From contig JALOAS010000069.1 of assembly GCA_023228705.1 (NCBI GenBank), positions 1-16,590 of the forward strand: DNA of 16,590 nucleotides. Reading direction: 5' to 3'. The position numbers and the translations under genes are program-made. The notes below the pieces were generated by a model. That model was not told where the DNA came from, did not search any database, and saw nothing but the letters and a program-made list of their open reading frames with translations. The DNA is from Ottowia sp. Its GTDB lineage: Bacteria > Pseudomonadota > Gammaproteobacteria > Burkholderiales > Burkholderiaceae_C. Shown here piece after piece: positions 1 through 7,684 of this stretch (its first letter is position 1; every line of letters begins with the position of its first letter).

Positions 1-91
1 CTCAACGCTCAACGCTCAACGCTCAACGCTCAACGCTCAACGCTCAACGCTCAACGCTCAACGCTCAACGCTCAACGCTCAACGCTCAACG
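1..91. repeat. Heptanucleotide tandem repeat (CTCAACG)13
   Basis: Thirteen uninterrupted copies of the 7-bp unit CTCAACG fill the first 91 bases, and the array may continue outside the window. It ends 13 bp from the metI stop codon, so it lies between metI and whatever follows; in most met operons that is metQ, which is not visible here. Perfect copies suggest recent expansion by slippage. Because 7 is not a multiple of 3, copy-number change would shift a reading frame if the array were translated, but no gene is seen to cover it. Confidence 0.95.
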
Positions 92-104
92 GGTGTGCGG
101 CAAG

Positions 105-761
105 TCAGCGCCGGCTCAGGCGTGCCACCCAGCGATCGCCCAGGACCTGGATGACCTGCACGATGACGACCAGGATGATGACCGTGACCAGCATGACGTC
201 GGCCTGGTAGCGCTGGTAGCCGAAGCGCACCGCCAGGTCGCCCAGGCCGCCGCCGCCAATGACGCCGGACATGGCCGAGTAGTCGACCAGCGCGATGGAT
301 ACGACGACGATGGCGCCCAGGATGCCGGTGGTGGCTTCGGGCAGCAGCGCCCACAGGATGGTTTGGCGCGAGCTGGCGCCCATGGCGCGGCAGGCTTCGC
401 TGACACCGGGGTCCAGCCCGCGCAGCACCACTTCCACCAGGCGCGCGAACAGCGGGGCCGCGCTGGCCACCAGCGGGGGGATGGCGCCACGCACGCCCAG
501 CGCCGTGCCCACGATCATGCGCGAGAACGGGATCAGGACGATGAGCAGGATGAGGAACGGCACCGACCGCATGACGTTGACGACAAACGAGAGCAGCCTG
601 TACGCCAGCGGCTGCTCCATGATCTGGCCGGGGCTCATGAGGAACAGCAGGATGCCCACGGGCAGGCCGATGAGCAGCACGAACAGCATCGAGAAGCCCG
701 ACATCAGCAGGGTGTCTATGGTCGCCTCGCCCAGCAGGCCCCAGTCCACGTTGGCCATCAT
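105..761 (-). CDS. metI: Methionine ABC transporter permease MetI
   Basis: This is the inner-membrane permease of the MetNIQ importer, which takes up L- and D-methionine using ATP hydrolysed by MetN. The 218 residues match the usual length (about 217). Hydrophobic segments run throughout, at about residues 20-42, 55-80, 85-108, 145-165 and 188-207. The EAA loop that docks on the ATPase is seen at about 122-142 (EACRAMGASS to LLPEA), and the family-typical GGGGLGDLAVRFGYQRY lies at 170-185. The start is the first of two consecutive ATGs, with GAGAGG eight bases upstream. It begins four bases after the metN stop and is surely co-transcribed with it. No SAM riboswitch or Met-box was recognised. 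The substrate-binding protein metQ would be expected beyond the window edge. Confidence 0.95.
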   Translation of the reverse strand: MMANVDWGLLGEATIDTLLMSGFSMLFVLLIGLPVGILLFLMSPGQIMEQPLAYRLLSFVVNVMRSVPFLILLIVLIPFSRMIVGTALGVRGAIPPLVASAAPLFARLVEVVLRGLDPGVSEACRAMGASSRQTILWALLPEATTGILGAIVVVSIALVDYSAMSGVIGGGGLGDLAVRFGYQRYQADVMLVTVIILVVIVQVIQVLGDRWVARLSRR

Positions 762-765
762 TGCT

Positions 766-1779
766 TTAGCCTCTCAGTACCTCGCAGTGCACGCCGGCCG
801 CGTCCAGCGCCGGGATCATGGCCTGCAGGTCGGCGCTGCGGCCATTGGCGGCAACAACCATCTGCCCGTACGGCGTGTTCTTGATGGTGCCCACCGAGCC
901 CTGCAGGATGCTCAGGTCCAGCTGCAGCTCGCGGCTGATGCGGCTCAGCATGGGCTGCGTCGTGGCAGCGCCCTCGTAGCTGAGCCGGACCAGCCAGCCG
1001 GGAACGTCGGCGGCCAGCGCTTCCCAGTCGTTGCCGGCGCTCATGCCGCTCTCGGCCAGCAGCGCGCGCGTGGCCGCGTGGCGCGGGCGCAGGAAGACGT
1101 CGACCACGGTGCCCTGCTCGACCAGCGCACCGGCGTCGAGCACCGCCACGCGGTCGCACAGCGCGCGGATCACGTCCATGCCATGGGTGATGAGGACGAT
1201 GGTCAGCTGCAGCTGCTCGTTGATGCTGCGCAGCAGCTCGAGGATGGATTGCGTGGTCTGCGGGTCCAGCGCGGACGTGGCTTCGTCGCAGAGCAGCAGG
1301 CGCGGCCGGTTCGCCAGCGCACGGGCAATGCCCACGCGTTGCTGCTGGCCACCGGATAGCTGGCTGGGGTAGCTGTTCTCGTAGCCGGCCAGCTCCACCA
1401 GCTCCAGCACTTCCCGGGCGCGCTGGCGGCGCTGCGCCCGCGGCATGCCGGCCAGCCGCAGCGGAAAGCAGACGTTGTCCATGACGGTGCGCGAGCGCAG
1501 CAGGTTGAAGTGCTGGAAGATCATGCCGACGCGGCGCCGGTATTCGCGCAGCTGGCTGCTGCTGAATGCCGTGATGTCGTCGCCGTCGACCCGCACGCGT
1601 CCCTGGCCGGGTCGCTCCAGCAGGTTCAGCATGCGGATCAGGGTGCTCTTGCCCGCGCCCGAGCGGCCGATGACGCCAAAGACCTCGCCCGCCCGTATCT
1701 GCAGCGTGACGTCACGCAGTGCCGCGATGGAACGCCCGCCCGACACGTACGTCTTGCTGACACGGTCGACGTGGATCAC
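766..1779 (-). CDS. metN: Methionine ABC transporter ATP-binding protein MetN
   Basis: This is the ATPase subunit that powers MetI. The 337 residues (family about 343) show Walker A GRSGAGKST (38-46), a Q-loop glutamine (89), signature LSGGQQ (141-146), Walker B LLLCDEATSALD (161-172) and a switch histidine (199). The C-terminal part, about 260-337, fits the NIL domain that binds methionine and trans-inhibits transport. The start is GTG, overlapping the stop of the upstream kinase gene in the four bases GTGA, so translation is probably coupled. This links methionine import to the kinase gene. There is no sign of truncation. Confidence 0.95.
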   Translation of the reverse strand: MIHVDRVSKTYVSGGRSIAALRDVTLQIRAGEVFGVIGRSGAGKSTLIRMLNLLERPGQGRVRVDGDDITAFSSSQLREYRRRVGMIFQHFNLLRSRTVMDNVCFPLRLAGMPRAQRRQRAREVLELVELAGYENSYPSQLSGGQQQRVGIARALANRPRLLLCDEATSALDPQTTQSILELLRSINEQLQLTIVLITHGMDVIRALCDRVAVLDAGALVEQGTVVDVFLRPRHAATRALLAESGMSAGNDWEALAADVPGWLVRLSYEGAATTQPMLSRISRELQLDLSILQGSVGTIKNTPYGQMVVAANGRSADLQAMIPALDAAGVHCEVLRG

Positions 1780-2717
1780 GGTGCGGCGCTGCGCAGCGGC
1801 TGGTCCCGGATCGTGTCCAGTGCCAGCAGGCTGCGGTCGATGTGGTAGTTTTGCGGCCCGCGCGAGGCCACCTTGATCGCGCCGACCTGGTTGCCCAGCT
1901 CAGCGCACTGGCGCAGTGGCCAGCCACGCTCCAGCCCGTACAGCAGGGCGCCACGCCAGGCATCGCCGCAGCCGGTGGGGTCGACGGCGTTTTCCACCCG
2001 GACGCCGGGAATGTGCGTCTTGCGGCCCTGCTGCCACAGCTCGCAGCCCAGCGCACCCAGCGTGACGACCAGCCCGCGCACGCGCCGCGACAGCCCGGCC
2101 AGTTCCACGCCCATGCGGTTGCACAGCATGCGGCCCTCGTAATCGTTGACCGTGACCCAGTCGGCCAGCTCGACAAACCGGGCCAGCTCGGCGCCGTCGA
2201 ACATGGGCAGGCCCTGCCCGGGGTCAAAGACAAAGGGAATGCCGGCGGCGTGCAGCTGCTCCGCGTGCTGGCGCATGGCTTCCCGCCCGTCCGGCGAAAT
2301 GATGGCAAGCCGGATGTCGTCGCGTTTCTGGACGGCGAGGCGGTGCGCGTGCATCATGGCACCGGGGTGGAACGCGGTGATCTGGTTGTTGTCGCGATCG
2401 GTCATGATCGTGGCCTGCGCGGTGTATTCGTCCGGGATCTCGGTGATGAAATCGGTCGCGATACCCAAGTCTTCAAGGCGCCGGCGGTAGGCGCTGCCGT
2501 CCCGGCCCAGCGCGCCCATGGGCAGCGGCGTTCCGCCCAACTGCTGCATCGCGTACGCAATGTTGCCGGCGCAGCCGCCAAAATCCCGGCGCATGGTTGG
2601 CACCAGGAACGAGACGTTGAGGATGCGCAGCTGGTCGGGCAGGATCTGGTCGGCAAAACGGCCTTCAAAACCGGTGATGGTGTCAAAGGCAAGGGAGCCG
2701 CAAATGAGTGTTGCCAT
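1776..2717 (-). CDS. PfkB-family carbohydrate kinase, probable adenosine kinase
   Basis: This ribokinase-fold kinase (313 residues) most resembles bacterial adenosine kinase of the mycobacterial AdoK type, which phosphorylates adenosine to AMP. Visible marks are an N-terminal GSLAFDTI strand, a GRF-x-QILP lid segment (about 19-28), the SFLV and GGCAGN substrate loop (36-52), the N-D-Y-E motif (191-194), and the PfkB signature DPTGCGDAWRGALL (246-259) with catalytic Asp252. The match to AdoK is from memory of its sequence; the substrate is therefore inference. The chosen ATG has no clear Shine-Dalgarno sequence, but no better start lies upstream. The stop overlaps the metN start. Adenosine is a by-product of S-adenosylhomocysteine hydrolysis, so pairing with methionine uptake fits a methyl-cycle role. 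Confidence 0.8.
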   Translation of the reverse strand: MATLICGSLAFDTITGFEGRFADQILPDQLRILNVSFLVPTMRRDFGGCAGNIAYAMQQLGGTPLPMGALGRDGSAYRRRLEDLGIATDFITEIPDEYTAQATIMTDRDNNQITAFHPGAMMHAHRLAVQKRDDIRLAIISPDGREAMRQHAEQLHAAGIPFVFDPGQGLPMFDGAELARFVELADWVTVNDYEGRMLCNRMGVELAGLSRRVRGLVVTLGALGCELWQQGRKTHIPGVRVENAVDPTGCGDAWRGALLYGLERGWPLRQCAELGNQVGAIKVASRGPQNYHIDRSLLALDTIRDQPLRSAAP

Positions 2718-2833
2718 GGGCAGGAAGCTGAAAGGGTTGGGACAGGCAAGCTGCTGCGGGATGCTGGGCGGGGCGGCTTGCCAGCCACGCCGGGGCGCCC
2801 GCAGCCGGGCCGTGACGGGCCGTGCGGAGCGCC

Positions 2834-4240
2834 CTAAGGATAAAACATCTGCAACTTGTAGTTGACGACGCCGGTGACGCCGGCATCCGCATCGATGACG
2901 AGCGCGCGCCGGGCACGCCATTCATCCTTGGCTGCGATGCGCGCCGGCGCGCCCAGCTCCTGCGGCTCAAGGATGCGCCGCAGCAGGATGCGCTCGGACA
3001 GGTCGGTGAGCGTCAGCTCCAGCGCGGGCGTGGCAACGGCCAGGTCAGCCCGGTTGCGCAGGCTGACATCAAGCTCGAATGCCGTATCGTCCATCCGCTT
3101 CAGGCTGCTGCCGGTAATCGCCAGCGCCTGGAGCCTGCGATAGGGTGCCACGGTGCAGTCAAGGGTCTGGCACAGCGCGTCGAGCGTGGGCGCCCATCGC
3201 GGGTACTGCGCCGCCAGCCGGTTGCGCTCGTGCAAGGCCCACTGGCCGGCCAGTGCCAGGCACAGCAGCAGCAGCAGCAGCCACAGGCCGGCGCGGACCG
3301 GGCCGTGATTCCAGAACGCGCGCCGCCGGGCCTGTGCAACAAACGACGGCTCGGCCGGAGCGGCTGCAATCCCGGTGGGTGGGGGCTGCGCGTCGGGCCG
3401 CAGCGGCGCGACGTCGATGTCGATGTCGATGTCGATGTCGATGTCGTCGGCGCCAGCCGATGCGTCTGGCCGTTCCGCACCGGAGGCGGCCGGCAGCGGC
3501 GCCGGACCCGGGGCCGGTGTTTCCGGGGCTGCTGCCGTGGCCGATTGGGGGCCCGGCGCTGCCGGTTCCGGTCCGGGGTCGGCGCGCGATCCGGCTGCCG
3601 GAATGGCCGGGGCGGGCTCCGCCGTCTCCGGCAGGTCGTGCGGCGGCTCGCCGGCGGGCCGCAGCGGCGTGTCCAGGCTTGGCCCGGCCTGCGCATCCAT
3701 GTGCGCTTCCGGATCGCTGCCGGCCCGGTCGCCTGGATCCGGATGGCTGGCCGGACCGGCGGCCGGCAACGGATGCGGACCTGCGTCCATGGGGTCCAGC
3801 GCCGGCTCTGCCGGTACGCCACTGCCTGATGCTGTGGGCCGGACCCGGTCCAGCATGTCGTTCAGCCCCGAACGCGCCATCACGGGATCCGGATCCGCGG
3901 TAGCCGGCGACGACTGTGCGGCGGGAGACACCCGGCCCAGCCCGTTCGTGCTCAGCGGCTGGCTGAGTGGCGGCGTCTCCGGGTCGGCGGATGCCCCGAC
4001 CGGATCCATCGCTTGCGTCGGCATGAAGCCGGCTGCTTGCGGTGTGCTGCTCTCGCCGGCGTCGGCTGGTGCGGGTTGAAGCGTTGGGGCGTCGTCCGCT
4101 GCGCTTTCGAGCACGTTCGTGGCACCGTCAAATACCTGGTCGCAGCGACCGCAGCGCACCCATCCGGACGCTTGCGCCAGCTGGCTCTGCGTGACCTGGA
4201 ACGAGGTCAGGCAGGAGGGGCAGCGTGTGATCTGGGACAT
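2834..4240 (-). CDS. Zinc-ribbon and DUF3426 domain membrane protein (MJ0042-type)
   Basis: The 468-residue protein has three parts. An N-terminal zinc ribbon (Cys7, Cys10, Cys30, Cys33; first motif CPSC, second CGRC) is typical of the MJ0042 family. A long Pro/Ala/Asp-rich low-complexity linker (about 40-310) includes six Asp-Ile pairs near 266-276. A single membrane helix (about 317-336, with six consecutive Leu encoded by a CTG run) precedes a DUF3426 C-terminal domain. The topology suggests a cytoplasmic zinc ribbon and a periplasmic DUF3426 domain. The function is unknown. Proteins of this kind commonly follow prmA in Burkholderiales (recalled, not tested). The ATG lacks an evident Shine-Dalgarno sequence. 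It lies 154 bases after prmA in the same direction. Confidence 0.9.
   Translation of the reverse strand: MSQITRCPSCLTSFQVTQSQLAQASGWVRCGRCDQVFDGATNVLESAADDAPTLQPAPADAGESSTPQAAGFMPTQAMDPVGASADPETPPLSQPLSTNGLGRVSPAAQSSPATADPDPVMARSGLNDMLDRVRPTASGSGVPAEPALDPMDAGPHPLPAAGPASHPDPGDRAGSDPEAHMDAQAGPSLDTPLRPAGEPPHDLPETAEPAPAIPAAGSRADPGPEPAAPGPQSATAAAPETPAPGPAPLPAASGAERPDASAGADDIDIDIDIDIDVAPLRPDAQPPPTGIAAAPAEPSFVAQARRRAFWNHGPVRAGLWLLLLLLCLALAGQWALHERNRLAAQYPRWAPTLDALCQTLDCTVAPYRRLQALAITGSSLKRMDDTAFELDVSLRNRADLAVATPALELTLTDLSERILLRRILEPQELGAPARIAAKDEWRARRALVIDADAGVTGVVNYKLQMFYP
3413..3446. repeat. Hexanucleotide tandem repeat (GTCGAT)5 inside the DUF3426 gene
   Basis: Five copies of GTCGAT plus a partial copy encode alternating Asp-Ile on the minus strand, within the disordered linker. 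The unit is six bases, so copy-number change would lengthen or shorten the linker without breaking the frame. Confidence 0.9.
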
Positions 4241-4394
4241 GGTGGGGGTCAGGCGCTCGGCGCGGGCGGGGAGGCGCGCTCGGGTACGGCTCGGGCCGGT
4301 CGCATCGCAACGTTACGGTGGGTACCGGCAGGTGGATTTGGCGTTCCGGCCATCCATCGCTGGCACCTCCCGGCCGGCTTTTGGGGCATTGTAG

Positions 4395-5342
4395 TCAGGC
4401 CGCTGCAACCGTTGCCGCGTGGCGGTTCTCTCCGGCCAGGAGGATCCATCCGTCCTGGCTGTCGACCAGGTCCAGGTCGATCCAGCGAGCATATGCGTGC
4501 TGCAGCGCCGGCGCCTGTGCGCGCAGCAGGCCGGAGAGCAGCAAGTGCCCGCCCGCTGCCACGAGCTGGCTGAGCGCCGGCGCCAGCGCAACCAGCGGAG
4601 CCGCGAGGATGTTGGCGACGACCAGGTCGTAGCTGCCGCGAACCTCGTCGGGACGCGCCGTCTGGATCACCACACCATTGTGCGCGGCGTTGGTGGCGGT
4701 TGCGTGCAGGGCAGCGGGATCGGTGTCAACCGCCGTGATTGCAGCGGCCCCGTACAGGGCAGCGGCCAGCGCCAGGATGCCCGAGCCGCAGCCGTAGTCC
4801 AGCACGCGCTGGCCGGTGAGCGCCTGGCCGGAGATCCAGCGCAGGCACATGGCCGTGGTCGGGTGCGTGCCGGTGCCAAAGGCCAGTCCGGGATCGAGCC
4901 GGATGACGTGCCGAGCCGCCTCGGGCGGCTCATGCCAGCTGGGAACGATCCAGAAGTCGGGGCGGATGCAAACCGGCTCGAACTGCGACTGGGTCAGTTC
5001 CACCCAGTCCTGCGTCTGCACCGGGGTTATGCCCTGGACGACGCCGCGCGCAAAGAAGTCCTGCAGCGCGATGAGCTGCGCGGCTTCGGCCGCGGCAGCG
5101 GCGCTGGAGAACAACGCCCGGATGCGGGTGCGGGCCCAGGCGCTCGCCGGTGCGGGCATGCCGGGCTCGCCAAACTGCGCATCTTCTGCGGCGGTTCCCG
5201 CGTCGGCGTCCTCGCTCGAGACGCTCAGCGCGTCCAGCGCCTGCAGCGCATCGGCGGTGGCTTCGGCCGCGGCGCGCGGGCACAGCAGCTGCAGCTCGTA
5301 CAGCGGGGTCGGGCCGGTTGCCGGCCGTTGCCGGGATGGCAT
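4395..5342 (-). CDS. prmA: Ribosomal protein L11 methyltransferase PrmA
   Basis: PrmA methylates ribosomal protein L11 using S-adenosylmethionine. The 315 residues (family about 290-300) show the N-terminal L11-recognition domain (YELQLLCP at 15-22, then DALSVSSEDAD), the linker motif FGTGTHPTT (155-163), the SAM-binding motif LDYGCGSGIL (181-190), the acidic residue at the end of strand 2 (VDTDP, 205-209), and VVANILA (241-247), where the Asn-Ile corresponds to the catalytic NP(I)L-like motif. I chose the ATG at 5342 because GGAG lies seven bases upstream. An in-frame ATG at 5390 has only CCTCCC ahead of it and would add 16 residues that the family lacks. The gene begins 83 bases after accC in the same direction. 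Confidence 0.93.
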   Translation of the reverse strand: MPSRQRPATGPTPLYELQLLCPRAAAEATADALQALDALSVSSEDADAGTAAEDAQFGEPGMPAPASAWARTRIRALFSSAAAAAEAAQLIALQDFFARGVVQGITPVQTQDWVELTQSQFEPVCIRPDFWIVPSWHEPPEAARHVIRLDPGLAFGTGTHPTTAMCLRWISGQALTGQRVLDYGCGSGILALAAALYGAAAITAVDTDPAALHATATNAAHNGVVIQTARPDEVRGSYDLVVANILAAPLVALAPALSQLVAAGGHLLLSGLLRAQAPALQHAYARWIDLDLVDSQDGWILLAGENRHAATVAAA

Positions 5343-5425
5343 GGCGGTGCTCCACGGCGCCCGATGGCGCTCAGGACCTGGGGTCGTCATCGGGTGGGAG
5401 GCGTCAGCTGCCGTTCCGCGCCCGC

Positions 5426-6775
5426 TCAATGGTGGCGCGCTTCCAGCCACCGCTCCAGGTAATGGATGTTCTGGCCGCCTTCGTTGAAGCCGGTGTCGGC
5501 CAGGATTTCCTGGTGCAGCGCGATGTTGCTGTTGATGCCCTCGATGATCGTTTCCGACAGCGCGGTGCGCATGCGCGCGATCGCCTGCTCGCGCGTATCG
5601 CCGTAGCTGATGATCTTGCCGATCATGGAATCATAGAACGGCGGGACAAAGTAGCCGCCATACACGTGTGAATCCACGCGTATGCCCGGGCCGCCCGGTG
5701 CGTGCCATCGCGCGATCCGGCCCGGAGAGGGGATGAACTTGAACGGGTCTTCGGCGTTGACCCGGCATTCGACCGCATGGCCACGGAACTGGACCTGCTT
5801 TTGCGTGAACGGCAGCTTGTGCCCGGCAGCCACGAGGATCTGCATGCGCACCAGGTCGATTCCGGTGATCCATTCGGTCACCGGGTGCTCGACCTGGATT
5901 CGCGTGTTCATTTCTATGAAGTAGAACTCGCCTTTTTCATAGAGGAACTCAAAGGTGCCGGCGCCATGGTAGCCGATCTTGCGGCAGGCGGCGGCGCAGC
6001 GTTGACCAATGGCGTTGATCAGCTTGCGCGGTATGCCCGGCGCCGGCGCTTCTTCCACCACCTTCTGGTGCCGCCGCTGCATGGAGCAATCGCGCTCGCC
6101 CAGGTAGACCGCGTTGCCGTGCTTGTCGGCCAGCACCTGGATTTCGATGTGGCGCGGGTCCTGCAGGTATTTTTCCAGGTAGACCGCGCGGTTGCCAAAC
6201 GCCGATTCGGCTTCCGAGCGGGTGGTCTGCACGGCACCGGCCAGCGCAGCGGCGGTGTGCACCACGCGCATGCCGCGGCCGCCGCCGCCGCCCACCGCCT
6301 TGACGATGACCGGGTAACCAATGGACCTGGCCATGCGCTGGACCTCGGCCGCATCGGCGGGCAGCGCCTCTTCCGAGCCGGGCACGCATGGCACGCCGGC
6401 CTGTTTCATCGCCTGCTTGGCCGAGATCTTGTCGCCCATCAACCGGATGGCCTCCGGGGTCGGGCCTATGAACTCGAAGCCGCTCTTTTGCACGCGTTCG
6501 GCAAAGTCGGCGTTTTCGCTGAGGAAGCCGTAGCCGGGGTGGATCGCTTCGGCGTCCGTGACTTCGGCGGCTGAAATGATCGCCGGCATGTTCAGGTAGC
6601 TTTGTGCCGACGGCGGCGGGCCGATGCAAACCGCTTCGCTGGCCAGCTTGATGTACTGCGCTTCGCGGTCGGCCTCGGAATAGACCATGACGGCCTTGAT
6701 GCCCAGCTCGCGGCAGGCGCGCTGCACGCGGAGTGCGATCTCGCCGCGATTGGCGATCAGTATTTTCTTGAACAT
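5426..6775 (-). CDS. accC: Acetyl-CoA carboxylase, biotin carboxylase subunit AccC
   Basis: AccC carboxylates the biotin carried by AccB using ATP and bicarbonate, the first half-reaction of fatty acid synthesis. The product is 449 residues, the same length as E. coli AccC. It opens with MFKKILIANRGEIA, carries the ATP-grasp glycine loop KAVGGGGGRGM (about 159-169), ERDCSMQRRHQKVVEEAP, the metal and bicarbonate region FIEMNTRIQVEHPVTE (about 286-301), and the C-terminal HAVECRVNAEDP segment. The start gives the exact family N-terminus; its ribosome site is weak (GAGAC). Unusually it is separated from accB by 283 bases that contain a 161-bp fold-back repeat. Confidence 0.97.
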   Translation of the reverse strand: MFKKILIANRGEIALRVQRACRELGIKAVMVYSEADREAQYIKLASEAVCIGPPPSAQSYLNMPAIISAAEVTDAEAIHPGYGFLSENADFAERVQKSGFEFIGPTPEAIRLMGDKISAKQAMKQAGVPCVPGSEEALPADAAEVQRMARSIGYPVIVKAVGGGGGRGMRVVHTAAALAGAVQTTRSEAESAFGNRAVYLEKYLQDPRHIEIQVLADKHGNAVYLGERDCSMQRRHQKVVEEAPAPGIPRKLINAIGQRCAAACRKIGYHGAGTFEFLYEKGEFYFIEMNTRIQVEHPVTEWITGIDLVRMQILVAAGHKLPFTQKQVQFRGHAVECRVNAEDPFKFIPSPGRIARWHAPGGPGIRVDSHVYGGYFVPPFYDSMIGKIISYGDTREQAIARMRTALSETIIEGINSNIALHQEILADTGFNEGGQNIHYLERWLEARHH

Positions 6776-6898
6776 CAACGTGTCTCGCGGCTCGTCGTTC
6801 GCGCGCCGGCGCGTGACAGGGCGGTTTGCTTCGGCCGGCCCGTGATCCGGACGCCATGGCGGGCGATTCGCATGTCCTTGCGCATCAGGGGCCGGCTC

Positions 6899-7059
6899 AG
6901 AGCTTGAGAATGAATTGATCGCGTCCGAGAGGATCGCCAAAGCCTGTCCAATCAAGACGCGAAGCGCAGGCATAGCCTGGGCTATGGCGAGCATTTGCAA
7001 CGCGGAGTGGGCGGGTTTGGGCGGTCAAAGCGGGCATGAGGGATTCTTTCTCAAGCTCT
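6899..7059. repeat. 161-bp fold-back (MITE-like) element between accB and accC
   Basis: The ends are a perfect 12-bp inverted repeat, AGAGCTTGAGAA at 6899-6910 and its complement at 7048-7059. The exact middle holds a 7-bp palindrome (CATAGCC at 6971-6977, GGCTATG at 6980-6986). Between centre and ends the two halves pair imperfectly, for example CGCCAAAGCC against the complement of GGGTTTGGGCG, so the whole element is one long imperfect palindrome. There is no reading frame of merit and no clear target-site duplication. One end touches the accB stop codon. It resembles a non-autonomous transposable or REP-like repeat. The remaining 123 bases up to accC show nothing recognisable. Confidence 0.6.
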
Positions 7060-7514
7060 CAGTCGATCACGAACAGCGGCTGGCCAAATTCCACGGCCTG
7101 ACCATTTTCCACGAGGATCTGGCGAACGACGCCGGCTGTCTCCGACTCGATCTCGTTGAGGATCTTCATGGCCTCGATGATGCACAGCGTATCGCCCGTG
7201 TTGACCTTCTGGCCCAGGTCGACGAAGGGGTCGGCGTCAGGACCCGATGCCCGGTAGAAGGTGCCGACCATGGGCGACTTCACGACAAAGCCGCTGGGCG
7301 CGTCGGCAACAGGCGCTGCGGCTTGCGCGGGCACGGTCTGGGCTGCGCCGGCTGCTGCGGCGGGCATGTGGGGCAAGACCAGGGTTTGCACCGGCGCCTG
7401 TCCGGTGTGGCCCTTGACGATGCGCACCTTGCCTTCGGCCTCGGTGATCTCGAGTTCGGAAACATTGGATTCCGACACGAGCTCCACCAGCGTTTTCAGT
7501 TTGCGTAGATCCAT
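7059..7514 (-). CDS. accB: Acetyl-CoA carboxylase, biotin carboxyl carrier protein AccB
   Basis: AccB carries biotin between AccC and the carboxyltransferase. The 151 residues (E. coli 156) start with MDLRKLKTLVELVSESNVSE, the usual AccB N-terminal helix, followed by an Ala/Pro-rich linker (about 50-75). A C-terminal biotinyl domain follows, with the thumb-containing SPMVGTFYRASGPDADPFV and the biotinylation motif EAMKI, whose Lys takes biotin. The gene starts the accBC-prmA run. A short dyad lies directly over the ribosome-binding region (see 7518-7540). A TAAAAT hexamer upstream on the minus strand (about 7544-7549) could be a -10 box, but no convincing -35 was found. Confidence 0.97.
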   Translation of the reverse strand: MDLRKLKTLVELVSESNVSELEITEAEGKVRIVKGHTGQAPVQTLVLPHMPAAAAGAAQTVPAQAAAPVADAPSGFVVKSPMVGTFYRASGPDADPFVDLGQKVNTGDTLCIIEAMKILNEIESETAGVVRQILVENGQAVEFGQPLFVID

Positions 7515-7517
7515 GAC

Positions 7518-7540
7518 CTGCTTTTATCGATCTAAAGCAG
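7518..7540 (-). promoter_or_regulatory. Hairpin over the accB ribosome-binding region
   Basis: On the accB mRNA strand CTGCTTT and AAAGCAG form a perfect 7-bp dyad around nine bases. The downstream arm ends three bases before the ATG and includes most of the purine stretch (AAAGCAGG) that would act as Shine-Dalgarno. It could modulate accB translation or bind a regulator. The dyad is seen directly; the function is inference. Confidence 0.4.
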
Positions 7541-7684
7541 TCTATTTTAGTCCAACTGTCGCTATCTTGCGGCGTTGCAGCCGTACGTGACGGCTCGGGC
7601 CGATGCCGTCGGAGCTACCGTCGGCCACGCGGGTGCGGCCTGCAAGGCGGGGGAACGAAGAGCGTGGCCTGCCGCCGGGGACGG

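Noticed and set aside
1..91. Repeat array as a possible CRISPR
   Set aside because: The units are 7 bp and directly adjacent with no spacers, so it is a simple tandem repeat.
93..1359. Long plus-strand open frames opposite metI and metN
   Set aside because: They are antisense shadows in GC-rich DNA; their low-complexity His/Gln/Arg-rich products have no family character, whereas the minus strand encodes clear MetI and MetN.
4381..4410. TACAAT on the minus strand near the prmA end as a promoter for the DUF3426 gene
   Set aside because: No -35 hexamer at a suitable distance; too weak to list.
5343..5450. Upstream starts for prmA (5390, 5450)
   Set aside because: They lack a ribosome site, would overlap or approach accC, and add residues not found in the family.
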